Shown here in pieces: positions 10,204 to 19,585 of a stretch of 64,000 nt of DNA. Under the pieces are notes generated by a model. It searched no databases and was not told the origin of the DNA. It saw nothing but the letters and a program-made list of their open reading frames with translations. Source of the DNA: JAUVRX01 sp049664225 (GTDB taxonomy: Bacteria; Acidobacteriota; Thermoanaerobaculia; Multivoradales; JAHEKO01); NCBI GenBank assembly GCA_049664225.1, contig JBATEX010000057.1:62001-126000 (forward strand), in the 5' to 3' direction. Both the position numbers and the translations under genes were made by a program. The number at the start of each line of letters is the position of its first letter. Positions within the stretch are counted from its first letter, which is position 1.

Positions 10204-10743
10204 TCACTGACCAAGCGGCTTCAAATACCTCTCTCGGAGGATCTCCAGATGGTGCACGACGTGGCCGAGCAGGATGTATCCGATCGCCCGCACCGAGAGA
10301 GACGCCTCGTTCGAGATCCCCGATCGTTCCCACTCGCGCTCCCGAAAGCTCGCTACGAGATCGACCGTGGACTGTCGAAGGTGAACGAACTCGGAGACCA
10401 GGCTCTCTACCGAGCGTCGACCCAAGTCCGCCTGGCGTACGAACTCGTCTTGATCGAACCCCGGAAGGTCGGCCGGCCCACCCCGCGCGAACCAGAGTGC
10501 CCGATAGCCGAAGACTCTCTCCGTGTCGATGAGATGTCCCAGGACCTCCTTGATGCTCCACTTGTCGGGCGCGTAGCGGTAGTCGCCCTCGGCTTCTGAC
10601 AAGTCGGAAAACAGCTCGGTCAGCTCCCCTGCCTGACTCATCAGGTCGCCAAGGAGGTCCCCCTCCTCCACCCGATCTATGTAAACCGAGAAATACGCAT
10701 CGTGCTCGCCGGCCTCGGGTTTCGGTATTCGGCTGTCAGCCAT
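10204..10743 (-). CDS. DinB-family metal-dependent protein
   Basis: 179 residues. The DinB/YfiT four-helix layout is seen with metal-ligand candidates His70 (GHLIDTE) and His161/His165 (GHVVHHLEIL). The phrase KWSIKEVLGHLIDTERVF is typical of the family. Members act as thiol transferases (bacillithiol, mycothiol or others) or have unknown roles; the substrate cannot be given. It is the first gene of a minus-strand group and lies back to back with the HD hydrolase gene, with a 112-base gap holding the promoters. Confidence 0.82.
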   Translation of the reverse strand: MADSRIPKPEAGEHDAYFSVYIDRVEEGDLLGDLMSQAGELTELFSDLSEAEGDYRYAPDKWSIKEVLGHLIDTERVFGYRALWFARGGPADLPGFDQDEFVRQADLGRRSVESLVSEFVHLRQSTVDLVASFREREWERSGISNEASLSVRAIGYILLGHVVHHLEILRERYLKPLGQ

Positions 10744-10855
10744 GCTCTCGGTCCTCTTGGTCGTCGAGATCGGTTCTGTCGGTGCTTCAACTGTCGACCA
10801 ATCTTACCGTCACCCGAAGACCGCACCAAAGCTCGTGTAGTAAGCTGCGACGCCC

Positions 10856-11407
10856 ATGCAAGCCAATGGTGATCTACTCGAACTCCTTCTGGAAGTCCAG
10901 AATCTGGATCGGATCCCCAGAATGGGGTATCTCCTGAGCGGCGTCTCCGACCCGGAAAGCGTCAGCGAGCACACTTGGCATGTCGCCTTTCTGGTCTGGG
11001 TCCTGAGCGAGAGCATCTCCGACATCGACCGTCTGCGAGCCATGGAGATCGCCATGGTCCACGACCTCGCCGAGCTCAGAATCGGCGACTTCCCCCGTAC
11101 CGCCTCTCGCTATCTACCGGCAGGCGCCAAGCAGGCCGCCGAAGCGGCTGCCATCGAAGAGATCCTCGCCCCCCTTCCGGCGGCAATGCGGGCTCTCTGG
11201 GCCGAGTATCAAGCCGGCGAGAGCCGCGAAGCCAGGCTGGTCAAAGCCTGCGACAAGCTCCAGATGATGTTGAAAGTGCGGCTTTACGAAAGTCAGGGCG
11301 ACGAAGGGTTGAAACGCTTTTGGGACAATCCCGACAACTTCCCGGATGGGGGCTTCCCCTTGATCGAGCGGCTCTTTACGGAGCTGAAGGAGCGCCGTTC
11401 TCGCTAG
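10856..11407 (+). CDS. HD-domain hydrolase, YfbR/HDDC2-type
   Basis: 183 residues. The HD metal site is complete: His39 in SEHTWH, His69-Asp70 in MVHDLAE and Asp133 in KACDKLQ. Together with DLAELRIGDFPR this matches the YfbR/HDDC2 family, which removes phosphate from deoxynucleoside 5'-monophosphates. No Shine-Dalgarno is visible; a TAAGCT box at 10841-10846 lies 9 bases before the ATG, so the message may have almost no leader. The stop overlaps, tail to tail, the stop of the DUF1232 gene by four bases. Confidence 0.85.
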   Translation: MQANGDLLELLLEVQNLDRIPRMGYLLSGVSDPESVSEHTWHVAFLVWVLSESISDIDRLRAMEIAMVHDLAELRIGDFPRTASRYLPAGAKQAAEAAAIEEILAPLPAAMRALWAEYQAGESREARLVKACDKLQMMLKVRLYESQGDEGLKRFWDNPDNFPDGGFPLIERLFTELKERRSR

Positions 11408-11928
11408 ACATCATCTTCGACGTGGACGCCCCGCCTGACGAGGAAACCTTTCAATCGTTCGTACAGGTTTAACCCAAGCAGTGCCGCCCCGGCAGCGGAG
11501 ACGTCCGCCAAGACAATTCGTAGATCCTGATTGCCGCTCCAGTGCTTCACCGCCAGCGGCTCCAGCTCTGCATCGAGACTGTGCCTCAGGACCAGGCTGA
11601 CCAGGACGACATCGTCCAGGAAACCTCCGACTCCGAAGAAAGCCTCCGGAAGCAGATCGACCGGAGTCAGAAAGTAGGCCAGGGCACCAAGAATGAGCTG
11701 TCGCGAGGCAGGTGACACGTCGCGGTCCAAGCAAAGCCGGGCCAGCAGCACCAAAAGATCGGGCGCCAGCATCAAGGGTTCGGACAGGGCCCTACCGAGT
11801 CTCCCTCTCCGCTCCAGCGCCTCCACAATGCGCCGTCGAAGTCGATCGTAGGAGCTCAGCAGGCCGGTCGAGACTAGCTCGACCTCCTCGACCTGAACTC
11901 TCTCCATCTCTCTGTCGTCCGCAGCCAT
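11404..11928 (-). CDS. DUF1232 (YkvA-like) small protein
   Basis: 174 residues. The DUF1232 core is clear in the middle: LGALAYFLTPVDLLPEAFFG followed by GFLDDVVLVSLVL. YkvA-like proteins have two short hydrophobic helices and no known biochemical role. The N-terminal 25 residues are Glu/Val-rich; a second ATG at residue 8 could be the true start. It shares four bases with the convergent HD hydrolase gene. Confidence 0.78.
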   Translation of the reverse strand: MAADDREMERVQVEEVELVSTGLLSSYDRLRRRIVEALERRGRLGRALSEPLMLAPDLLVLLARLCLDRDVSPASRQLILGALAYFLTPVDLLPEAFFGVGGFLDDVVLVSLVLRHSLDAELEPLAVKHWSGNQDLRIVLADVSAAGAALLGLNLYERLKGFLVRRGVHVEDDV

Positions 11929-12002
11929 TCAAGTCATCTCCGGAGCTCGACTTCAACCATCATATTGCAGCCCTTTGCACAGAGTCACCCCGCTTGGGAC
12001 CT

Positions 12003-13343
12003 TCAGCTCAGCAGCCGCGCCAATCCGACAGCCAAGAGTGCTCCCGACAGTGTGTTGAAGAAGTTCACCGCATCGTTTCCCACACGGCCTCGGCGCTCCA
12101 GGCTCGCACCCACAGCACTCTCGAGCAGAGTGGCGACCAGGCCGGCCAGGGCTACGACCGAGATCATCGCTGCCGAGTACAGCCCGATGCCTCCCCCAAA
12201 CGCCGCCACGGCCAGAGATCCCAAAGCACCAGCCATGGTGCCCATAGTGGACACACCGCCGTCGGTTCCCACCGGAACGGGCTCGAGGCTGGTGATGAGA
12301 AGCGTAGGACCACCGTATAGCTGACCGATCTCACTCTCCAGCGTGTCGGCGGTAGCAGCTGCCATCGCGCCCGCGAAGGCCACGGCGAAGAGCTCAGGAT
12401 ATGGGGTGAGAAGCGAGAACAGGGCGCAGGCGGCCGCCACCGAGCCATTTGCCAAGGCGTTCCAGGCGCTCCTCCGACCCGAACTCGACTGGGCGACGCC
12501 GCGATTCGCCTTTTTTCGGTAACCAACTCGTGTCGCGAGGGTTCCCAGTAGAAAGAACAGCAAGAGAACAAGATAGCCCCTCCAGCCCAGGAATCCGAGT
12601 ACCACGCTACCGATGACGCTGGCAGCGATCCACCCACTGCGGTCGAGCGCCTCCAGTTTGTGGGAGACACCGGCCAATACCACATTGACCGTCACCGCCA
12701 GCGCAAAGTGACCGACCCAGCTAAGACCGGTCAGCTGGATCCAGTACCCTTCGGTCCAGAGGCAGCAGACCAGTAGCAGTGCACCGATCAACGGCACCGC
12801 CAGATTGTCGTCCAGTCTCGATGGCATGGACTCCAGAAGCGCCGCAACAAACGCCACCCCGAAGCTCATGGCCCAGACAAAGCGCCCATCAAAGTCGCCC
12901 GGTGCCACCCACTGAACAAGCACTCCGACGGCACCTCCACCGAGCAACCAGTAGGCCGTCAGGCCCGCCCAACTCTTGGCTGGATTCCAGGGCAACCTTC
13001 GCCGCCCCCATGCCAGCCCCGCCAGAGAAGCTGCTCCGTCACCAAAAGCCAGCAGCCCCCATCCTGCTGCCGCCACTTCGGGCCTGCGACTGAAGATCAA
13101 CAGGAGCAGCAAGACGGTCAGTGGATACAGGACGATGCCGGGAGCTCTTCGATTCCACCCCTCTTCCCGTCTCCACAGACCCAGCCCGCCGAGTCGGGGC
13201 AGGATGATGGCATTGAAGCAGAGTCCGGTCGCAGCCAGCCATGAGAGATACAGCGGACTTACCCAGCGCAGGGCCAGAGCGAGGAAGCCGGCGCCGATAT
13301 GAACTGTCTGACGGAAGAGTTCGCCACCTGAGAGCCTGGCCAC
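12003..13343 (-). CDS. VTE5-like phytol/polyprenol kinase fused to DUF92 (VTE6-like)
   Basis: 446 residues from a GTG start 12 bases after the upstream gene. It is almost entirely hydrophobic. The N-terminal half (to about residue 205) resembles CTP-dependent phytol or dolichol kinases: FGDGAASLAGLAWGRRRLPW followed by KSWAGLTAY. The C-terminal half (about 215-446) is DUF92: ATADTLESEIGQLYGG, then VPVGTDGGVSTMGTMAG and GNDAVNFFNTLSGALLA. In plants VTE5 phosphorylates phytol and VTE6 (DUF92) phosphorylates phytyl-phosphate. A two-step isoprenoid alcohol salvage enzyme is therefore inferred; the substrate here is unknown. It is last in a run of minus-strand genes. Confidence 0.75.
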   Translation of the reverse strand: MARLSGGELFRQTVHIGAGFLALALRWVSPLYLSWLAATGLCFNAIILPRLGGLGLWRREEGWNRRAPGIVLYPLTVLLLLLIFSRRPEVAAAGWGLLAFGDGAASLAGLAWGRRRLPWNPAKSWAGLTAYWLLGGGAVGVLVQWVAPGDFDGRFVWAMSFGVAFVAALLESMPSRLDDNLAVPLIGALLLVCCLWTEGYWIQLTGLSWVGHFALAVTVNVVLAGVSHKLEALDRSGWIAASVIGSVVLGFLGWRGYLVLLLFFLLGTLATRVGYRKKANRGVAQSSSGRRSAWNALANGSVAAACALFSLLTPYPELFAVAFAGAMAAATADTLESEIGQLYGGPTLLITSLEPVPVGTDGGVSTMGTMAGALGSLAVAAFGGGIGLYSAAMISVVALAGLVATLLESAVGASLERRGRVGNDAVNFFNTLSGALLAVGLARLLS

Positions 13344-13355
13344 GGCAGCAGCGCC

Positions 13356-14267
13356 CTAGGATTTCGTGGTCCCCAGCCCGGCCGTCTCGTCCCAGAGATC
13401 CTGCAGGGCCTCTGCGAGCGTCTTCCTGGCCTCCCAACCGAGAGCTTGCAAGGGTTCGGTCGAAGCGACGAGAAGTGGTACATCCACCTTCCGGAATCGT
13501 TCCGGGTCCACTTCGACCTCAGGAGAGAGACCCGAAATGCGGATGAGCTCATCGAGAGCTGCCCGAATGCTGTGAGCCTGCCCGCTACCAAGGTTGTAGA
13601 CCCCTCCAGGGTGCTCCCCTTCCAACAGGGCGCTGTAGCCTGTCACCGCGTCGTCTACATGGATGAAATCCCGGCGAGCCGAGAGGTTTCCAACCTGGAT
13701 CACCGGAGCCTGATCGCCACCAGCAATCGCCCTTAGCTGGTGAGCGAATGTCGGCAGCGCAAAGATCGGTGCCTGGCCGGGCCCGCAGATGTTGAATGAC
13801 CTCACTATCGTGGCCCCGTGGTAGACGGCAATCCTCTCCATCGCCGCCTTGCTCATGCCATAAGGGCTAATCGGCGCCAGATCACGGTCTTCGGTCAGTG
13901 GCTGTTCCTCTTCTGGCACCGCACCATAGACCTCGGCGCTCGAGGCCACGATGACTCTCGCTCCCTGGGCAGCATGCAGCAGGTTCTCGCTGCCGAGTAC
14001 GTTGACCCTGAAGTAGAGCTCTGGTTGTTGCCACGACTCACCGACATGGCTGAGGCCCGCTAGATGGATGATCTTGTCGGGTGCGGCATCCGCAATCGCC
14101 TCCGCCAGCTTCGAAGTGTCCAACAGATCGACCGCGACCAGGTCGACTCCGGCAAGCTCTGGCCTGTCGCCGATAAACGTGCCGCTCACACGGTGGCCGC
14201 GATCCAGAAGGTGTCGGCAGAGATGCGATCCAACGAAGCCGGCGACTCCGGTGATCAGAACGTTCAT
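13356..14267 (-). CDS. rmd: GDP-4-keto-6-deoxymannose reductase-like (Rmd) short-chain dehydrogenase
   Basis: 303 residues of an extended short-chain dehydrogenase. The NAD(P) site GVAGFVGSHL is at residues 7-16, with catalytic SSAEVYG and YGMSK (Tyr and Lys). The sequence SFNICGPGQ and RRDFIHVDDAV match Rmd and related reductases. With Gmd encoded 30 bases upstream, it most likely reduces GDP-4-keto-6-deoxy-mannose to GDP-D-rhamnose for LPS or glycan synthesis. A GDP-fucose synthase role is less likely, but cannot be excluded without structure or assay. Confidence 0.8.
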   Translation of the reverse strand: MNVLITGVAGFVGSHLCRHLLDRGHRVSGTFIGDRPELAGVDLVAVDLLDTSKLAEAIADAAPDKIIHLAGLSHVGESWQQPELYFRVNVLGSENLLHAAQGARVIVASSAEVYGAVPEEEQPLTEDRDLAPISPYGMSKAAMERIAVYHGATIVRSFNICGPGQAPIFALPTFAHQLRAIAGGDQAPVIQVGNLSARRDFIHVDDAVTGYSALLEGEHPGGVYNLGSGQAHSIRAALDELIRISGLSPEVEVDPERFRKVDVPLLVASTEPLQALGWEARKTLAEALQDLWDETAGLGTTKS

Positions 14268-14297
14268 GGTAGTTGCGCCTGCAAGAAGAGCTCTGCT

Positions 14298-15257
14298 CTA
14301 TGACAGCTTCTGGCGCCAGTAGTCGAGGGTGTCCTTCAGGGTCTGCTCGAGGGGGATGGAAGGCTCCCAGCCGGTGTCGGATCGGAACTTCGAGTAATCG
14401 CCCAAGAGGATCTCGACATCGGACGGACGCAACCGATCCGGGTCGACCTGGACTTCGACCTCGGTATCGGACAGGGCCAACAGCTGATCCAGTAGCTCTC
14501 GGATCGTCACGGCCCTGCCGCTCGCCAGGTTGTAGACCTCACCGTGCGTCGCCTTGGACACAGCAAGCCAGTAAGCGCGCACCATATCTCGGACATCCGT
14601 GAAATCACGCTGAGCATCCAGGTTGCCGACCCGGATCACCGGCTCCCTCAGCCCTGCCTCGATGGAGGCAATCTGTTTGGCGAAGTTGGAGGTGACAAAG
14701 ACCTCCCCGCGTCGGGGACCGGTGTGGTTGAAGCCACGGGTGCGAACGGTCTTGAGGCCGTAGCTTCTGAAGTACTGGTAGGCGAGAAGATCCTGCGCCA
14801 CTTTCGAGACCGCATACGGTGAGAGTGGTCGCAGCGGATTGGTTTCCTTGATCGGCACCTCGTCCGGCAGCACCAGGCCGTACTCCTCGCTCGAACCGGC
14901 GATTTGGATCACTGGATCAAGCTCCAACACCCTCACAGCCTCGAAGATGTTGGTCTGGCCGAGAATGTTGGTCATCAGGGTCTCGGAAGGCGCTCGCCAA
15001 CTGGCCGGAACGAAACTCTGCGCCGCCAGGTGAAAGATGTAGTCCGGCCGGACCTCCGCCAAGACACCCTGAATCGCGGCGGGGTCTCTGAGATCACACT
15101 CCCGCAATTGGAGCCTGCCGTCCAGGTGCTCGATGTTCTCCATCCGGCTGCGCCAACGTCGGATGCCGAATATCTCCACCTCCGGCTGCTCAGCGAGTAG
15201 ATAGTCGGCGAGATGGGAACCCGCAAATCCGGTAACTCCGGTAATCAGTGCACGCAT
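14298..15257 (-). CDS. gmd: GDP-mannose 4,6-dehydratase
   Basis: 319 residues. The nucleotide site GVTGFAGSHLADYLL is at the N-terminus, the dehydratase signature SSEEYG follows, and YAVSK carries the catalytic Tyr and Lys. FNHTGPRRGE and RVGNLDAQRDFTDVRDMVRA are characteristic of Gmd. The enzyme converts GDP-mannose to GDP-4-keto-6-deoxy-mannose. It sits directly before the Rmd-like gene and 60 bases after lptD, consistent with outer-membrane glycan synthesis. Confidence 0.88.
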   Translation of the reverse strand: MRALITGVTGFAGSHLADYLLAEQPEVEIFGIRRWRSRMENIEHLDGRLQLRECDLRDPAAIQGVLAEVRPDYIFHLAAQSFVPASWRAPSETLMTNILGQTNIFEAVRVLELDPVIQIAGSSEEYGLVLPDEVPIKETNPLRPLSPYAVSKVAQDLLAYQYFRSYGLKTVRTRGFNHTGPRRGEVFVTSNFAKQIASIEAGLREPVIRVGNLDAQRDFTDVRDMVRAYWLAVSKATHGEVYNLASGRAVTIRELLDQLLALSDTEVEVQVDPDRLRPSDVEILLGDYSKFRSDTGWEPSIPLEQTLKDTLDYWRQKLS

Positions 15258-15317
15258 GGGGAATCTCCTGATTGCGACTGACGCAAGGACCTGTGTGGCG
15301 TATCCACCCCGCTCCGA

Positions 15318-17666
15318 TCAGTAGCCGGGATTAAAGCCGTTGCGAGTGCCGCCCGTCAAGTCGAGAAATGTACCAATGTTCTTCAGTGTCAGTGCAAACC
15401 GGAATTCTCTATCCTGCCTGGTCACGGATTGCCAATCCCGGTATTCCAAGCGATATCCGAAGCACTGAGAGAAATACTGAAGGATGTAACGCTGGCTCTG
15501 GAGCAACGAAAGATCGAAATCGTAGTTGATCTGGGTATCCAAGCGGAGATGACTCGGCCAGAGCTCCACGCCGGCATAAAAACGGACTTGATTGCCTCTC
15601 GACACTCCCGTTTCAGGATTCGAGCTCGTAAACCAGGTCAGCCCTGCACTGTGCGGCCCGAATCTCATGCCGCCCGATATCGAGGTAGAGATCAGATCGT
15701 TGAACAGCGCGCTGTAGGTCACTCTGGCTTCGACATTCGCATCTCGACTCGGATTGAACCGATAGCGTAGGTTGACCGGTCCCCGAGTCGAGGTGAGAGT
15801 CTGGTCGGCGGACGACTCAAGGAACACGTTCTCATCGAGGCTGTACAGCTGGCCGATCTCCAGCGACATGATCTCTCGGGCACCACCATGTAGCTCTTCG
15901 TCGACGGGTTTCGCCAGTAATCTGTTGACGAGGTTGACCGAGAAGACATTGGCGAAGGGAATGAAGTCGATCTCGTCGAACCTCAGGATCTGATCCGCGT
16001 CTTCGAAGTCCTGGACATAGCGATAGTTCCAGCGAGGCTCGACGATGTGCTTGAACTTCCCGAATCGTCCGATCTTGCCATCGAATACACGGGAGAAAGA
16101 GGGCCCGACGATGCTGCTGTTGGCTGTCGCAATTGCCCGCGTCAGTGACTCTCCAGTCAAGTCCGTTCCGTCCTCGGTCCGGGTGTCGCTGTACCAGGTG
16201 ACTCGCTCACCGGCGCTCACCGATATAGAGAGCCAGGGCAGTGTACTGAGCGCCGCGGTCAGGTTCGGGAAGATATCTGCCCGCCCCCACTTCTGATCGA
16301 ATCTATCGGTCCTGGCAGACTGCAGGTAGTCCAACGAGCTCACCATGTCCAGATAGATCGGTAAGCTGGCCAATTGCGTCGGCCGCAAGCGGTATTCCGC
16401 CTCGGGAAGCCGCCGAGCCGTGGTGATATCGCCGGCGGTGACGAAAGTCTCGTTCTGGTCCACCAACAGGGTGAAGGACTGCTGTCCCCAGCTACCGGTC
16501 AGGAAACCCTCCGAACGCTGTCGTCGGATAGCGACGTTGCTGAAGTCCCGTTCGAAATCTCGAAAGAAGTTGAAATCGGAGAAGTTCTGATATCGGACGA
16601 CCCCGCGCAGCCCCAGCGGCAACTGATCACTGACATGCGACCAGAAGGCCTTCCAACGCAACTCATCAGAGTCCGGGTCGTCGACTACATACCCCTCGAA
16701 GATCCCCCGAGTATTCTCGCTCGGTCGGTAGCGAAACTCGTTGCCGGCGCCGATATAGCTCTCGCTGTAGAAGTCAGCATAGAAGGTCGTGTCGTAGCTC
16801 GGACCGAGCGTCAGGAAGTAGGCCAAACCCAGGAGCGCACCACGGTTTTCCGAATAGCCGAGATTCGGAAACAAGAACCCCGATTTTCGATCCGAGCTGG
16901 CAGGATAGAGAATCTGGGGAAAATAGAGTATCGGTGCCTTCTTCACCCGAAAACGGGCATGCTTCGCCTTGGCCCAACCGCCCAGCTCCACGCGGCCCTT
17001 GGACAGTCGAAAGCTCCAATCGGGATTGTCGTCGATACAGGAAGTGACCATGCCGTCAGTCACCTCGTAGGTGTCCTCGGCGACTTTCTTGATGATCTTG
17101 CCTTCGAAGAAGATGTCGGGGTCGACGAAAGCCTTGGCATTGGTCACGGTGCCCGTCTTGGTCACCAGGTCGAAGACCAGCGTCTCTCCCACCAGGCGCC
17201 GAGGCCCCTGGTCGATGATCACGTCGCCCTCCGCGGTGACTTGCTCGGTCTTGAGGTCGATGGTCACTCGCTGCCCCTGGAATTGCAGGTCCTGGTACTG
17301 CAGCTCTACTCCGCCGCTGGCAACGACATAGTCCTCCCGAACGTACTCCAGATTACCGGCTGTGCCGGTGGCCACTCCGCCTCCCTTGTCTTCGGGGAAA
17401 GGAATCTGGAATCGAATCCGATCCAGGCCTGGATCGGCCTCGGAGCTCTCGAGATCTTCGAGTGGAGCCGTCGCCCCCTCTGCTTCGAGCTCCTCTTGCT
17501 GCCCCAATATCGGGTCATCGTCGGGCCACTCATCGAGGACCTGCGCCGAAGCAGCAGGTCCATGGGACCACAACAGGAGCGCAAGAAGACAACTCCAAAG
17601 CCGCTGGGTGCACTGTCGCCCGAGCCAACGGCTGGCGCTCGAAGAACTTGACCCGCTGGATTTCAA
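15318..17666 (-). CDS. lptD: LptD (OstA/Imp), outer-membrane LPS assembly protein
   Basis: 782 residues from a TTG at 17666 that overlaps the thiolase stop (TTGA); an AAAGGG site lies upstream. A signal peptide with core SCLLALLLWS ends near ASAQ, followed by an acidic linker. An LptA-like N-terminal domain (about 90-200) shows LQFQGQRVTIDLKTEQVTAEG and the typical GDVIIDQGP. The remainder is a large barrel with many aromatic beta strands and ends NGFNPGY. LptD forms the pore that inserts LPS in the outer leaflet. Cys residues are sparse: one follows the LptA-like domain (TSCIDDNP) and one is near the end (QCFGY), so the two-pair disulfide pattern of E. coli is not obvious. Confidence 0.85.
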   Translation of the reverse strand: MKSSGSSSSSASRWLGRQCTQRLWSCLLALLLWSHGPAASAQVLDEWPDDDPILGQQEELEAEGATAPLEDLESSEADPGLDRIRFQIPFPEDKGGGVATGTAGNLEYVREDYVVASGGVELQYQDLQFQGQRVTIDLKTEQVTAEGDVIIDQGPRRLVGETLVFDLVTKTGTVTNAKAFVDPDIFFEGKIIKKVAEDTYEVTDGMVTSCIDDNPDWSFRLSKGRVELGGWAKAKHARFRVKKAPILYFPQILYPASSDRKSGFLFPNLGYSENRGALLGLAYFLTLGPSYDTTFYADFYSESYIGAGNEFRYRPSENTRGIFEGYVVDDPDSDELRWKAFWSHVSDQLPLGLRGVVRYQNFSDFNFFRDFERDFSNVAIRRQRSEGFLTGSWGQQSFTLLVDQNETFVTAGDITTARRLPEAEYRLRPTQLASLPIYLDMVSSLDYLQSARTDRFDQKWGRADIFPNLTAALSTLPWLSISVSAGERVTWYSDTRTEDGTDLTGESLTRAIATANSSIVGPSFSRVFDGKIGRFGKFKHIVEPRWNYRYVQDFEDADQILRFDEIDFIPFANVFSVNLVNRLLAKPVDEELHGGAREIMSLEIGQLYSLDENVFLESSADQTLTSTRGPVNLRYRFNPSRDANVEARVTYSALFNDLISTSISGGMRFGPHSAGLTWFTSSNPETGVSRGNQVRFYAGVELWPSHLRLDTQINYDFDLSLLQSQRYILQYFSQCFGYRLEYRDWQSVTRQDREFRFALTLKNIGTFLDLTGGTRNGFNPGY

Positions 17667-18850
17667 GCCTTGGTTTCCCTTTCGACGATCATGGCGGTGG
17701 CTTCTCCACCCCCGATGCAGATCGCGGCACAGCCCCGTTGCACGTCGCGCTCTGCCATGGCATGCAGCAGCGTCACCAGGATTCGAGCGCCAGAAGCGCC
17801 GATGGGGTGCCCCAGTGCTACGGCCCCGCCACGAACGTTGACCCGATCTGCGGGCAGCTCCAACTCCTCGAGAAAGGCCATGGCCACGGCCGCGAAGGCC
17901 TCGTTCACTTCCCATAGGTCGATGTCACCAGCGCTAAGTCCGGCCCTTTCCAACACCTTCTGCGTGGCCTTCACGGGTGCCGTCGTGAACCAGTCAGGCT
18001 CCTGAGCTACCGAGGCCTGGGCCACCAGGCGAGCCAGCGGCCGGACCCCGAGCTGCTCGGCGTGTTCCGCCGTAGTGAGCACCAGGGCCGCAGCACCGTC
18101 GTTGATCTTGCTCGCATTTGCTGCCGTAACGGTACCATCCTTCTTGAACGCCGGTCGAAGGCCCGACATGCGCTCCAGATCGACCCTGAAGGGTTCCTCG
18201 TCCCGGTCGATGGACAGCGGGTCGCCCTTGCGCTGAGGTACCTCGACCGTGACCATTTCATCTGCGACCCGACCACTTTCAGTCGCCTCTCGAGCTCGCT
18301 TGTAGCTCTCCTGGGCGAAGGCATCCTGGGCCTCACGGGTGAACTCGTAGTGACTGGCGCAAATCTCGGCGCAGTTTCCCATGTGGACATCGCTGTAGGG
18401 GTCCCACAGACCGTCGTGAACCATGGAGTCCAAGAGCTTCCCGTGGCCCAAGCGCAGGCCTTCACGCACGCCTGAAGCGAGGAAGGGGGCACTCGTCATG
18501 CTCTCCATTCCGCCAGCCGCCACCAGTTGAAAATCGCCACAGCGCAGGTCGTTGGCGGCCGTCATCACGGCACGCATGGCCGACCCGCAAACCTTGCCGA
18601 CGGTCACGGCACCCGTCGAGACAGGACAGCCAGCCCCAAGGGTCGCTTGGCGTGCCGGCGCCTGCCCCACACCTGCGGTCAGTACGCAGCCCATGTACAC
18701 CTGCTCCAGAGCCGAAGGCTCCAACTCTGCACGCTCGATGGCTCCCTTCAGCGCCGCGGCACCTAGAGCATGAGCCGGCAGAGTCTTGAAGACGCCCTGG
18801 AAGGACCCGATGGGCGTACGAACAGCACTCAGAACGACTACATCTTTCAT
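17663..18850 (-). CDS. Acetyl-CoA C-acetyltransferase (thiolase)
   Basis: 395 residues from the ATG at 18850 (GCGAGG upstream; a GTG two codons earlier is also possible). The thiolase active site is intact: the nucleophile Cys in VGKVCGSAMRA, NEAFA, GHPIGASGAR and the C-terminal CIGGGEATAMI. The length is standard. The enzyme either condenses two acetyl-CoA or cleaves acetoacetyl-CoA; direction cannot be inferred. Its stop overlaps the lptD start, so a metabolic gene leads a cell-envelope operon. Confidence 0.9.
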   Translation of the reverse strand: MKDVVVLSAVRTPIGSFQGVFKTLPAHALGAAALKGAIERAELEPSALEQVYMGCVLTAGVGQAPARQATLGAGCPVSTGAVTVGKVCGSAMRAVMTAANDLRCGDFQLVAAGGMESMTSAPFLASGVREGLRLGHGKLLDSMVHDGLWDPYSDVHMGNCAEICASHYEFTREAQDAFAQESYKRAREATESGRVADEMVTVEVPQRKGDPLSIDRDEEPFRVDLERMSGLRPAFKKDGTVTAANASKINDGAAALVLTTAEHAEQLGVRPLARLVAQASVAQEPDWFTTAPVKATQKVLERAGLSAGDIDLWEVNEAFAAVAMAFLEELELPADRVNVRGGAVALGHPIGASGARILVTLLHAMAERDVQRGCAAICIGGGEATAMIVERETKA

Positions 18851-19156
18851 GAGCACCTCGCTCGTAGTTGGGTTTTGGTGATCCGGGTAGACACCTCAGG
18901 GACCGCCCCGAGCGTCCAGAGGGAGTCGTCGTACTGATCCCGTTTCCTGGCGCCCGGTATTCGAGAGCCCTCATGCTAGCACAGCCCCGGCCCACTTCAG
19001 ACGGCCGGAATCGACCCTGTCAGGAGCATTTCCGAACCCTTCGCGAAGCCCAGGGCCAGCACCATCTCGAGTCCCTGTCACAGGCCCGCGCTCGGGCATT
19101 GACTACGGGTGGTATCGTCTTCCGAGCCACCTCGAACGAGAGGTCGGGAACGAGCC
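18851..19156 (+). other. Divergent intergenic region, no gene seen
   Basis: This 306-base gap separates the back-to-back thiolase and ruvX genes and must hold both promoters. I see a TTGACT at 19099-19104 but no well-spaced -10 partner, and no open frame with a ribosome site. No clear hairpin or repeat was recognised. Confidence 0.5.
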
Positions 19157-19585
19157 ATGAAACGGATCCTGGGTATCGATTTCGGCGAGAAGCGAATCGG
19201 GCTAGCCCTGTCCGATCCGGAGGGACAGTTCGCGGTACCGCTCGAGACGGTGAGGCGGACCAGTGACGCTCAGGCGATTCGCCAGATCATCGACACCGCA
19301 CTCGACCGGGAGGTCGAGTGCCTTGTCGTAGGCGAACCTCTCAATCTCGACGGGAGTCGCGGTCCAGCTTCGGCTCGGGCTTCCAGCTTCGCGGGCAAGC
19401 TCGCCGCAGAGTCCGGCCTGCCTGTCGAGATGACGGATGAGACGCTGACCTCGGTGGAGGCGGAAGAAAGGCTCCGCGAGGCTGGAATCGATCCGCGGCG
19501 CCATCCCGAGAGGGTCGACGCGACGGCGGCACAGATCATCCTAGAGCAGTATTTGAACGAGTCCTCCTCGAGGCCTGATGACTAG
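19157..19585 (+). CDS. ruvX: RuvX/YqgF Holliday junction resolvase-like nuclease
   Basis: 142 residues from the ATG at 19157. The RNase H-like site GIDFGEKRIGLALSD is at the N-terminus, followed by VVGEPLNLDGS and the C-terminal acidic residue in RVDATAAQIILEQYL. YqgF-type proteins act on Holliday junctions and in 16S pre-rRNA 5'-end processing. The 3' end overlaps mltG by 8 bases. Confidence 0.9.
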   Translation: MKRILGIDFGEKRIGLALSDPEGQFAVPLETVRRTSDAQAIRQIIDTALDREVECLVVGEPLNLDGSRGPASARASSFAGKLAAESGLPVEMTDETLTSVEAEERLREAGIDPRRHPERVDATAAQIILEQYLNESSSRPDD

